Below the pieces are notes generated by a model. The model searched no databases and was not told the DNA's origin. It saw only the letters and a list, made by a program, of their open reading frames with translations. 25,628 nt of DNA from SIG452 sp045580405 (lineage in GTDB: Bacteria; Bacillota; Clostridia; UMGS1840). Of the stretch, positions 8,897 to 15,917 are shown piece by piece (within the stretch, counting starts at the first letter, position 1; every line of letters starts with the position of its first letter). The stretch spans positions 1 through 25,628 of the forward strand of contig JAZNNT010000047.1 of assembly GCA_045580405.1 (NCBI GenBank), in the 5' to 3' direction. The position numbers and the translations under genes are program-made.

Positions 8897-9922
8897 TTAC
8901 CAGATACTCTGTTCGGTAACTTTCTTAGAAATCCAGTTTGCAGTTACAACCAGGAACAAGCTAACCAGACCCTGGAATAAACCAAATGCAGTGGAGGAAG
9001 AATAGTCACCGCCCATAATACCACGACGGTATACAACGGTACCGATTACTTCAGTGTACGGCTGGGTGAATGCGTTCTGCATACCATATACCTGTTCAAA
9101 GTTAACGTTAATCAAACCGCCCAAAGACATAACCAAAATGATTACCATAGTGGGCTTAATGCTGGGCAGGGTGATATGCCAAACCTGTTTCCACTTGCCG
9201 CAACCGTCAATACTTGCAGCTTCGTACAGACCAGGGTCGATACCGGTAATCGCTGCTAAGAATACAACGGAGGAGTAACCAACATTTTTCCATAAGTGGG
9301 AAACAAACATAATGGTTAAGAAGTATTCGTGCTTCATTAAGGGGTTGGTGGGAACCCAACCGTCGATCAAAGCACCCATCAGCTGGTTGAAGGGACCTTC
9401 TTTTGCCAAGAAAGTGTACAAAAGACCGATAACGGAAATCCAGGATAAGAAGTGGGGGAAGTATGCAATGGTCTGAGAAACCTTCTTAAACCATTTGCTT
9501 CTGATTTCGTTAAACATCAGAGCCAGGATAATCGGGAAGGGGTAACCTCCGAATAAAATAACCAAACCGTATACGACGGTGTTGGATACTGCTTTTACCA
9601 AATCGGGATCTTTAAAAATCGCAATGAAATGTTCAAAGCCGTAGTTTGCTGCCCAAGGGCTTCCCAGGATACCTTCTACCGGATGGAAATTCTTAAATGC
9701 CATCACGATACCGTACATAGGCAGATAGGAAAAAATGATTGTCAGCACAATTGCCGGCAGAATCATTAAGTACGCACCGTTATATTTACGAATGTTGAAA
9801 AAGAAGCCTTTCTTCTTTTTCGGCGGTGCAACAAATTCCATTTCAGCAACACCTGTTCCAACTTCAGGGGAGGTAACTGCTTCCAGAACTTGTTCATTTG
9901 TCTGTTCCATTACTTTTTTCAT
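8897..9922 (-). CDS. Carbohydrate ABC transporter permease (LplB/YtcO-like), first gene of operon
   Basis: This 341-residue permease has a hydrophilic N-terminal tail (~1-45, ending in a Lys cluster PPKKKKG), six predicted membrane segments from residue ~50, and an EAA loop at ~234-253 (EAASIDGCGKWKQVWHITLP). It resembles LplB-type partners in oligosaccharide importers. The reading frame is open further upstream to a GTG at 10090. I set the start at ATG 9922 (MKKVMEQ) because SD AAGGTGG precedes it, the extra ~56 residues are Cys/Arg-rich and unlike a permease, and the GTG has no clear SD. It is the promoter-proximal gene; the predicted start of transcription lies about 245 bases upstream. 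Confidence 0.9.
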   Translation of the reverse strand: MKKVMEQTNEQVLEAVTSPEVGTGVAEMEFVAPPKKKKGFFFNIRKYNGAYLMILPAIVLTIIFSYLPMYGIVMAFKNFHPVEGILGSPWAANYGFEHFIAIFKDPDLVKAVSNTVVYGLVILFGGYPFPIILALMFNEIRSKWFKKVSQTIAYFPHFLSWISVIGLLYTFLAKEGPFNQLMGALIDGWVPTNPLMKHEYFLTIMFVSHLWKNVGYSSVVFLAAITGIDPGLYEAASIDGCGKWKQVWHITLPSIKPTMVIILVMSLGGLINVNFEQVYGMQNAFTQPYTEVIGTVVYRRGIMGGDYSSSTAFGLFQGLVSLFLVVTANWISKKVTEQSIW

Positions 9923-10168
9923 GTTTCTCTCATTCCACCTTACTTTAATGTTTTTTGCGTTTTGGAACACATTGGCTTTCCCAAAACTGCCATTGGTGAA
10001 AAACCGTCTCCGACGATGTTTTATCAGACAACAAAACGGACAAAGTCCACCCTTTTTATAGCAGTTGACGTTGTCCTCGCCCGGCAGCACTAACCCACAG
10101 GAAGCACCGCCCGGAATACGGTTCGTTCAGAAATTGTAGTTTTTGGTCGAACCAAACTATATTATTTT
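9923..10168 (-). other. Long 5' leader of the ABC-transporter operon
   Basis: From the predicted transcription start near 10168 to the permease ATG is about 245 bases. At its very 5' end TTTGGT-CGA-ACCAAA (10142-10156) can fold into a 6 bp stem. Nearer the gene, 10017-10003 can form a 6 bp hairpin (AUCGUC/GACGGU, loop GGA) followed on the minus strand by a short U-run (9999-10003), possibly a weak attenuator. I do not recognise a known riboswitch class. The frame through part of the leader is open, but it lacks a credible start and I do not call it coding. Confidence 0.4.
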
Positions 10169-10174
10169 GTCTAT

Positions 10175-10203
10175 ATTATACAAAAAAAAACTGTTTTTGT
10201 GAA
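10175..10203 (-). promoter_or_regulatory. Sigma-A promoter of the ABC-transporter/surface-protein operon
   Basis: On the minus strand TTCACA (10203-10198) and TATAAT (10180-10175) are separated by 17 bp. The -10 is perfect and the -35 matches five of six bases. The predicted start is near 10168. It faces away from the promoter at 10415-10443. Confidence 0.75.
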
Positions 10204-10242
10204 CCCATAATCTGCTTTTTTTATATACTAAAATATGCTTTT
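10204..10242 (-). promoter_or_regulatory. Upstream activator-type box of the minus-strand operon
   Basis: Read on the minus strand, AAAAGCATATTTTA (10242-10229) is followed by a related box, AAAAGCAGATTATGGG (10219-10204), which abuts the -35. The same arrangement in the same orientation stands before the divergent promoter. Two related boxes touching a -35 are typical of AraC-type activators, so the YesN-type regulator encoded at 12282 is the natural candidate. The protein-site link is inferred. Confidence 0.6.
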
Positions 10243-10374
10243 TTTCAATAATAATCACAGTTTTTGGCAAATTTTAGGGGTCGAAAACCTCAAATCACTA
10301 TTTTTTGTAAAAAAATGGAAGTTTTTGTGCTGTTTTTTCTTGTTTTATTTTGCCATAATGTTTCTATAATGCAG

Positions 10375-10414
10375 AAAAGCATATTTTAAGGGTGTCAAAA
10401 AAACACATTTTAGG
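10375..10414 (+). promoter_or_regulatory. Upstream activator-type box of the plus-strand operon
   Basis: AAAAGCATATTTTA (10375-10388) is identical over 14 bases to the box before the opposite promoter. A second related copy, AAAACACATTTTAGG (10400-10414), ends at the -35. The ATTTTA cores of the two boxes are 24 bp apart here and 23 bp apart at the other promoter. The repeat pair suggests binding by a dimeric or two-headed AraC-type regulator. Confidence 0.6.
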
Positions 10415-10443
10415 TTTACAAAAAACAAAAGATAAATTATACT
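10415..10443 (+). promoter_or_regulatory. Sigma-A promoter of the GH123-like/two-component operon
   Basis: TTTACA (10415-10420) and TATACT (10438-10443) are 17 bp apart, each one base from consensus, with a predicted start near 10450. A perfect palindrome, GTCTGAT-T-ATCAGAC (10461-10475), lies just inside the transcript and can form a 5'-terminal hairpin. A weaker alternative TATAAT lies at 10365-10370. Confidence 0.7.
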
Positions 10444-10531
10444 ATCATTGAAGTACTGTTGTCTGATTATCAGACATCTGATTATTTTTGCAGATTATTT
10501 TATAGGATCAATGCCGAAAGGACTGAGAGTT

Positions 10532-12214
10532 ATGGCTATTTACGAACTGAAATTAAAACAGGTATCCTCCCTGGAAAAGGTGCTGTTTGACAAAGAACCC
10601 GTTCATGAAACCATCCGTGGTGGCTCTGCATTAAAAGGAGAAGAATACTCCTACCAGATTGCATTCACCAAAATTTTTAAAACCGACTGGTGGCACGGAA
10701 GAAGCAACCTGAAAGTCAGCGTGAACTCCGAGCTGTCTCCCTATATCACCGTAAGAAAGGTAAGAAATGTGCCTGTGGAGCTGGCTGCATTTCCCACAAA
10801 ATGCGATAACGGTTATTATTCTCTGTCTGCCGGAATGTATCCAGACCCGTTAATGCCCATTACCAAAGAGCATCCGCTGTATGCTGTTTGCCATAAATGG
10901 CAGGCTGTTTGGATCAGTGTGCGGGTACCGGAAGACTGCAAGCCCGGTGTGTACCCCATCGAAATCACCTTCGAGGGTACTGATTATGATGACGACTACA
11001 AAACCTCCTCAGTGTTTAACCTGGAAGTCATTGATATGAAACTGCCCAAGCAGGAGATGATTTTCACCCAGTGGTTCCATTGCGACTGTATCGCTGATAT
11101 GCACCACTGCGAAATTTTCTCCGACAAGCATTGGGAAATGATTGACAAATACATTCGTGTGGCAGTGGACAACGGCATCAATATGCTGCTCACTCCCCTG
11201 TTTACTCCCCCGCTGGACACCGCATATCTGGAAGAAAGAAAAACCGTTCAGTTGGTGGATTGTTTCTGTGATAACGGCAAGTATTCCTTCAAATTTGATA
11301 AGCTGGACAAGTGGATTGACATCTGCTTAAAAAATGGCGTGCAATATTTTGAAATGAGTCATCTGTTTACCCAATGGGGCGCAGTTCACACACCCAAAAT
11401 CGTGGTCATTGCAGACGGCAAAGAAGAAAAACGATTTGGCTGGCACGTGGAAGCAAAAGCTCCCGAATACAAAGAGTTTATTGATGCTATGATGCCTGAG
11501 CTGGTGGCTTATCTGAAGAAAAAAGGCGTGCAGGATAAAGTATATTTCCATGTGTCCGACGAACCCTTCTTAAGCTTGGGCCATTTTGATTCGTATAAAT
11601 ATGCACAGGAGCTGCTTGCTCCCTACACCGATGGCTTCAAAATGCTGGATGCTCTTTCCGACATAGATTTTTATAAAAAAGGTTTAGTAAATACCCCTGT
11701 TCCTGCCAGTGACCGTATGGATAAATTTCTGCAGGAGGATATTAAAAACCGTTGGGTTTACTATTGTTCTGCTCAGGCGAAGGATGTGTCCAACCGATTT
11801 TTGGCACAGCCCTCTGCCCGCAACAGAATTATGGGTACCCAGATGTTTAAATTTGACTGTGTGGGCTTCCTGCATTGGGGCTACAACTACTTCTACTCCA
11901 TTCTTTCCAGAGGCTTAATCAATCCTTACGAAACCGTAGATTCCGAAGGTGCTTTCCCTGCAGGAGACGGCTTCAGCGTGTATCCCTACGGTGACGAAGT
12001 GGTGGAAAGTATCCGTTTGAAAGTGTTTAAAGACGGTATTCAGGACTACACGGCTATGCATCTTTTGGCAAGCTACAAGGGGAAGGACTATGTGGTAAAT
12101 CTGATTGAAGAAATCGCAGGTCAAACCATCACCTTTGATAATTTCCCCTTCTTTGGTGACTATATTGTCCACTACCGCGAAAAGATTAATCAAGAACTGA
12201 AAAAACTGATTTAG
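10532..12214 (+). CDS. GH123-like / DUF4091 glycoside hydrolase-type protein, cytoplasmic
   Basis: This protein has 560 residues. The N-terminal ~170 residues form a beta-rich domain. A TIM-barrel-like catalytic region follows (~175-470), then a C-terminal segment typical of DUF4091 (GDGFSVYPYGDEVVESIRLK, then FKDGIQDY, near 478-506). The motif HVSDEPF places an adjacent Asp-Glu pair at 343-344. In GH123 beta-N-acetylgalactosaminidases such a pair supports substrate-assisted cleavage of N-acetylhexosamines. There is no signal peptide, so it probably acts on oligosaccharides already imported by the divergent ABC system. I chose ATG 10532 (MAIYELK) because AAAGGA lies nine bases upstream; in-frame extensions to 10511 or the TTG at 10448 lack a better SD, and the TTG lies at the predicted transcription start. 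Family call is fairly firm; GalNAc specificity is inferred. Confidence 0.82.
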   Translation: MAIYELKLKQVSSLEKVLFDKEPVHETIRGGSALKGEEYSYQIAFTKIFKTDWWHGRSNLKVSVNSELSPYITVRKVRNVPVELAAFPTKCDNGYYSLSAGMYPDPLMPITKEHPLYAVCHKWQAVWISVRVPEDCKPGVYPIEITFEGTDYDDDYKTSSVFNLEVIDMKLPKQEMIFTQWFHCDCIADMHHCEIFSDKHWEMIDKYIRVAVDNGINMLLTPLFTPPLDTAYLEERKTVQLVDCFCDNGKYSFKFDKLDKWIDICLKNGVQYFEMSHLFTQWGAVHTPKIVVIADGKEEKRFGWHVEAKAPEYKEFIDAMMPELVAYLKKKGVQDKVYFHVSDEPFLSLGHFDSYKYAQELLAPYTDGFKMLDALSDIDFYKKGLVNTPVPASDRMDKFLQEDIKNRWVYYCSAQAKDVSNRFLAQPSARNRIMGTQMFKFDCVGFLHWGYNYFYSILSRGLINPYETVDSEGAFPAGDGFSVYPYGDEVVESIRLKVFKDGIQDYTAMHLLASYKGKDYVVNLIEEIAGQTITFDNFPFFGDYIVHYREKINQELKKLI

Positions 12215-12281
12215 TTTATTATGAAAAACCGCTACGACCGTCTGAGAAGAGACTTCTGAGGTTGCAATGCGAGGTATTTTT

Positions 12282-13832
12282 ATGTATAAAATATTACTTG
12301 TGGATGACAATTACGTGCATCTGCAGAGCTTGCTCAGCTATATTGAGCCGGAAGAATTTAATATCAGCGGTATCAAAATTTCCCAAAGCGGATATGAGGC
12401 GTTGGAAATCTGCAAAGAATTTAAGCCGGACGTTGTAATTACCGATATATCCATGCCCGAAATTGACGGAATGGAGCTAACCGAAAAAATCCGCAGCATG
12501 GGAATTGACCCCCAATTTATCTACATCAGCTGTTACGATGACGTGGAGTATTTTCGACGTGCCATTGACAATGGTGTTGTGGCATATCTGATGAAGCCCA
12601 TTATCCCCGATGAACTGCTCAAGGCAATAAAAAAAGCAATTAAACGGGCAGAAAAGAATTTTGAATCTGCCAACAGCCTGCAGCTTGGACGGGAAAATTA
12701 TGTGTTTCGTTTGCTGTCTGCCAACACAACCGATACCTCCCATCTGTTTGAGGCGGCGCCAACACTTTTGATGCAGGATTTTCGTCATTTCATTTTGGTG
12801 AAAGCGAAATTTTTGGAAACGGAAGGAGACATTTTCTCCTCCTACAGTGACTTAAAAGAATTTCCCGAAGCGTTCTCTCACGGAATTGAATCGGTGGTGC
12901 TCCCCCATGGCACTGACGCAATGCTGGTACTGTTCATGAGTGAGAAAAATCATCATTTTCAGGATACTGTCCGCAGTGTTATGTGCAATAAAATCAAAGA
13001 TTTGTTTGACCGCTATGCGGTTACCGTAAAAGCAGGTGCTTCCGATACAGGCGGCAATCTGTTTGAGTTAAAGTCTTTGGAAAAGCAGGCGGATTCTGCT
13101 CTGAAAACAAACCTGGAGCTGATTCGTTCGGACTACATTGCTTATTCTGATATTTCTGTAAAAAACGTTTCATTTAACTTTATTGCCTATAACGAAGCGG
13201 TTTCAAGCCTGGTGCGGGCCGATGTTACCCCTGCAGAAATCGGGCAGTTTATCAAAACCTTCAATTTTTCGGAGCCGGAATATGACGAAACATTGCTCAA
13301 GGAATTGTATTTGTCCACTGTTTCTTCCATCCAGGCAGTGCTGCTAAAAAATGGGATTGATATTGCCCAGATTGTGGGAAGAACAGACCTTTCCTATCAC
13401 AAAATCAACCGGTTTTCCGACCCGGAACATTTTCTGATCTGGCTTCGCAATATTCTTACCTTAACAGGAGAATATTTAAAAAATTACAAGGGAAAATCCC
13501 AGTTTGCTCTGGTTCAGAAAACCATCAACTATATTCACAAAAATTTTTCCACCATTTCTTCCATCGAAGAGATTGCTTCCCAACTGTTTGTAAGCTATTC
13601 TCACTTAAGAAATGTGTTTAAACGGGAACTTGGTATCACCATTTATGACTATCTGCTGTCCGTTCGTATGGAGGAAGCAAAAAAACTGCTCTCCACCAGC
13701 AAAATGAATCTGACGCAGATTGCCTACAAGGTGGGCTATAGTGATTACGATTATTTTAAAACCGTTTTTGCAAAATACAACGGAATCACTCCCAGGGAGT
13801 TTCAGCAGGAAAACCAGAAGACTTCCGAAGAT
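12282..13832 (+). CDS. YesN-type response regulator (receiver + AraC-family DNA-binding domain)
   Basis: This 517-residue transcription factor has an N-terminal receiver domain: acidic pocket D8-D9, phospho-acceptor D55 in VVITDISMPE, and K105 in AYLMKP. A ~280-residue middle region resembles that of other YesN proteins and is of unknown function. The C-terminal ~106 residues are a double helix-turn-helix AraC domain (IEEIASQLFVSYSHLRNVFK and LTQIAYKVGYSDYDYFKTVF). I prefer ATG 12282 (MYKILLVDD), where the domain normally begins, with SD GAGGT six bases upstream. ATG 12267 would add MRGIF and also has a GAGGT nearby. The coding frame is followed by its stop at 13833-13835. The kinase gene starts 11 bases later and its SD overlaps this stop, so the pair is co-translated. 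It probably activates both divergent operons. Confidence 0.93.
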
Positions 13833-13846
13833 TGAGGTAACAATTC

Positions 13847-15439
13847 ATGAAAAAACCGATGCGCAAAAGTTTACTGGAACAAATTTTACACGGTAACATC
13901 CGCGTTATCGGTTTTTTTGTGTTGCTTGTTTGGACCTACACCGTTTTCTTTGCCACCCAAAATGCCTATCTGTCCGGCCTTTCGGACCGAAAAAGCGACT
14001 TCGCAATGTATGTGGACAGCGTGGAGGAAACCTTTAATCAGGCAGTCATTCATTCCGAGCATATTGTACAATCCTCCTTTATCAGCGATGCCTTGAAACA
14101 GACCGACTACTCTGCGGATGAAATGCTTGAAATGCTTGACTATTCCAAAGAAATTATGCAATCTGCAGCCATCAATCAAAAAGGCCCGAAAATCTACACA
14201 ACCAACGAAACATTCTTTGAATCCAACTGGTATTCCCATGTTTCTCGCCTGCATAACTACAAAGAGATTCTGCAGGCATTTGAGTCCAAAAAAACGGATA
14301 TTGTATTCGACAAATCCATGAAATATTCCGGAGAAAATATTACCGAAATTGTGATGTACCGACGGCTGCCGAGAAATCCGGGCAACATCCTCAGTTATCA
14401 GATTCGGATTTTGCATTCAGAATCGCTGGGTTTCCCCGTAGAAATTGTGTTTTCCAATGACCCCAAGGTGCAGGATACCGATAACTATATCTCATTATCC
14501 GTAAACGACAGTCTTTCCTGTCTGATGAAGATTCCCAAAGGTGAGCTATACCGAAGCTGTGCGGAAGTCATTGTTTCAGCCCTTTTCATGCTGATGGTAT
14601 TAATTGCATTGATTTTTTGGATTACCCGTCACACCGCACGAAAAACCCTGCGGGAAATCTATCGGTTTATGGGGAATCTGGATGGAGAAGATTTGCTCTA
14701 TGACAGTGAATTTTTCCGCACGGAATACGATTTGCATGAATTAAACACCATTAAACAAACCCTGCATAAGCTTTCCTTGGAATTAAAAGCATATCACGAT
14801 GCTGTGCAAAATGCAGAGCTGGAGAACAGACAATTGGAAATGGAACGTCTGTCTATGCAGCTGGACCCTCATATGCTCTATAACTCTCTTGCCTCCATCC
14901 GTTTGGACGCATATCGGATTCAGAACCAAAAAATTATGAATCTGGTGGACAATATGGCACTGTATTATCGGGAAATTCTAAAAAAAGACAGGAAACACAT
15001 CTCGGTGGCAGACGAAATGGAAACCATTCGCAAATACCTGTTTATCAACGAACTTTCCCACGAAAAGAAATACCCTCTGGAAACAGAGATTGAGCCACAT
15101 CTGATGATGCTTCCCATTCCGCCTCAGTTTTTTCATACCTTTGTGGAAAACTGTGTGGTACATGGACTTTCCGGTGCCAGAAAAGACTGTCTGATTAAAA
15201 TTTCCATGCGCGAAGAAGACGGGTTTGTCCTCTCGGAAATCTACGACAACGGTTACGGTATGACTCCCGACCGTGTGACCATGTTAAACGAAGGCGGTCT
15301 GGATCAAAAGCATATTGGAATTTCCAACTCCCTAAAACGAATGAAGCTCTTTTTCGGAGACGAAAGCTCCATCCGTTTTGAAAGCGAAAAAAACAGTTAT
15401 ACCCGAGTCATCATCCGCTTTCCAAAACCTTCGGAATAA
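13847..15439 (+). CDS. YesM-type membrane sensor histidine kinase
   Basis: This 530-residue sensor has two membrane segments (~18-38 and ~240-260) flanking a ~200-residue extracellular region that should sense a sugar or a binding-protein complex. After the second segment comes a linker and coiled coil (~300-337), then the His_kinase motif MQLDPHMLYNSLASI with phospho-acceptor H342. The ATPase domain has an N-box (FVENCVVHG, ~432-440), a G1 box (DNGYGM, 467-472) and a GIGL-like stretch (HIGISNSLKRMK). This is the LytS/YesM class of kinases, not the HisKA class. ATG 13847 has SD GAGGT eight bases upstream, overlapping the regulator's stop. It is the last gene before the hairpin at 15448. Confidence 0.93.
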   Translation: MKKPMRKSLLEQILHGNIRVIGFFVLLVWTYTVFFATQNAYLSGLSDRKSDFAMYVDSVEETFNQAVIHSEHIVQSSFISDALKQTDYSADEMLEMLDYSKEIMQSAAINQKGPKIYTTNETFFESNWYSHVSRLHNYKEILQAFESKKTDIVFDKSMKYSGENITEIVMYRRLPRNPGNILSYQIRILHSESLGFPVEIVFSNDPKVQDTDNYISLSVNDSLSCLMKIPKGELYRSCAEVIVSALFMLMVLIALIFWITRHTARKTLREIYRFMGNLDGEDLLYDSEFFRTEYDLHELNTIKQTLHKLSLELKAYHDAVQNAELENRQLEMERLSMQLDPHMLYNSLASIRLDAYRIQNQKIMNLVDNMALYYREILKKDRKHISVADEMETIRKYLFINELSHEKKYPLETEIEPHLMMLPIPPQFFHTFVENCVVHGLSGARKDCLIKISMREEDGFVLSEIYDNGYGMTPDRVTMLNEGGLDQKHIGISNSLKRMKLFFGDESSIRFESEKNSYTRVIIRFPKPSE

Positions 15440-15462
15440 AACAAAAACACCTCTCATATATT
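15433..15462 (+). promoter_or_regulatory. Possible sigma-E-type promoter for spoIIID
   Basis: GGAATAAA (15433-15440) and CATATATT (15455-15462), 14 bp apart, resemble the -35 (GKCATATT) and -10 (CATACAAT) of mother-cell sigma-E promoters. The start would fall near 15468-15470. The -35 match is partial. No sigma-A promoter is evident directly before spoIIID. Confidence 0.4.
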
Positions 15463-15507
15463 GTATCAACCCAAAAACTGATATGAATCTGAGAGGTGAT
15501 TTTTTTT
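15448..15507 (+). terminator. Terminator of the two-component operon overlapping the spoIIID ribosome-binding site
   Basis: CACCTCTCA (15448-15456) pairs perfectly with TGAGAGGTG (15490-15498), and A plus eight T residues follow (15500-15507). This fits an intrinsic terminator for the kinase operon. The right arm contains GAGAGGTGA, the spoIIID SD, and the last T residues are part of its TTG start codon. The loop is long (33 bases), but GTATCA/TGATAT inside it can extend the pairing. Confidence 0.65.
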
Positions 15508-15766
15508 GGACTTTTGCTACGATATTGACAAGCGGGTAATTCTTTTTGCGGACTACATTATCGAAAATCGCACCACTGTGCGGAAAACCGCTAAATATTT
15601 CGGTATTTCCAAGTCCACGGTACATAAGGATGTGGCGGTTCGTTTGAAATTTTTAGATCCTGACCGTTATGATGCGGTGCGGGAGGTTTTAAACCAAAAT
15701 AAAGCAGAGCGGCATATCCGTGGCGGTCTTGCCACCAAACAGAAATATGCCGAACGGGGAGCGTGA
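15506..15766 (+). CDS. spoIIID: Stage III sporulation protein D, mother-cell transcription factor
   Basis: This 86-residue DNA-binding protein controls mother-cell genes during sporulation, after sigma-E and before sigma-K. A helix-turn-helix spans ~24-47 (TVRKTAKYFGISKSTVHKDV), with SKSTVHKD matching the Bacillus protein as I know it. The basic tail RHIRGGLATKQKYAE is also characteristic. The start is TTG at 15506, six bases after a strong GAGAGGTGA; no ATG is available near the N-terminus. Its SD is embedded in the hairpin at 15448-15498. A terminator overlaps its stop. Its presence implies the organism can, or once could, form endospores. Confidence 0.95.
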   Translation: MDFCYDIDKRVILFADYIIENRTTVRKTAKYFGISKSTVHKDVAVRLKFLDPDRYDAVREVLNQNKAERHIRGGLATKQKYAERGA

Positions 15767-15788
15767 GACAGCACTCCCCTTTTCTTTT
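15756..15788 (+). terminator. Intrinsic terminator of spoIIID
   Basis: GGGGAG (15756-15761) and CTCCCC (15774-15779) form a GC-rich stem followed by TTTTCTTTT. The left arm lies within the last codons and overlaps the stop. Confidence 0.75.
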
Positions 15789-15811
15789 CCCAAAAAAACA
15801 AGGGAAATGAA

Positions 15812-15840
15812 TTGACAAAAAACTCCCTGTGTGATATACT
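15812..15840 (+). promoter_or_regulatory. Sigma-A promoter of queT
   Basis: A perfect TTGACA (15812-15817) lies 17 bp before TATACT (15835-15840). The predicted start is near 15847, a few bases before the pseudoknot element. Confidence 0.85.
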
Positions 15841-15850
15841 TTTTGGTATA

Positions 15851-15909
15851 AAGATGTTGCTCTTGCTAACCATCTTGGGAGGCGTTTCCTCCACTAAAAA
15901 ACAAGGGAG
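15851..15909 (+). promoter_or_regulatory. Candidate preQ1-type pseudoknot riboswitch controlling queT translation
   Basis: The queT leader can fold as an H-type pseudoknot. Stem 1 is AAGATG (15851-15856) with CATCTT (15871-15876). The loop sequence CTCTTG (15860-15865) pairs with CAAGGG (15902-15907), which includes the SD GGGAG. Between them is a small hairpin, GGAGG-CGTTT-CCTCC (15878-15892). The tail ACTAAAAAACAAGGGAG resembles the A-rich tail of class I preQ1 riboswitches, while the embedded hairpin recalls classes II and III. Ligand binding would hide the SD and reduce queT translation. The gene context supports it strongly; the class is uncertain. Confidence 0.65.
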
Positions 15910-15917
15910 AATTTATA

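Noticed and set aside
9923..10090. In-frame upstream extension of the first permease to a GTG at 10090
   Set aside because: No SD before the GTG, Cys/Arg-rich sequence unlike a permease, and a good SD directly before ATG 9922.
10139..10328. Four copies of GTTTTTGG/GTTTTTGT spaced 54-67 bp apart
   Set aside because: Low-complexity words in very T-rich DNA; one overlaps a -35. The 14 bp mirrored boxes explain the region better.
10448..10531. Extension of the GH123-like gene to a TTG at 10448
   Set aside because: The TTG coincides with the predicted transcription start and has no SD; ATG 10532 has AAAGGA nine bases upstream.
12215..12281. AGAAG/CTTCT inverted repeat as a terminator or operator before the regulator gene
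   Set aside because: Only a 5 bp stem without a T-run; the regulator is most likely read through from the upstream gene.
13886..14416. 176-codon open frame on the minus strand inside the kinase gene
   Set aside because: Antisense shadow of a clear histidine kinase, with no SD and no family features.
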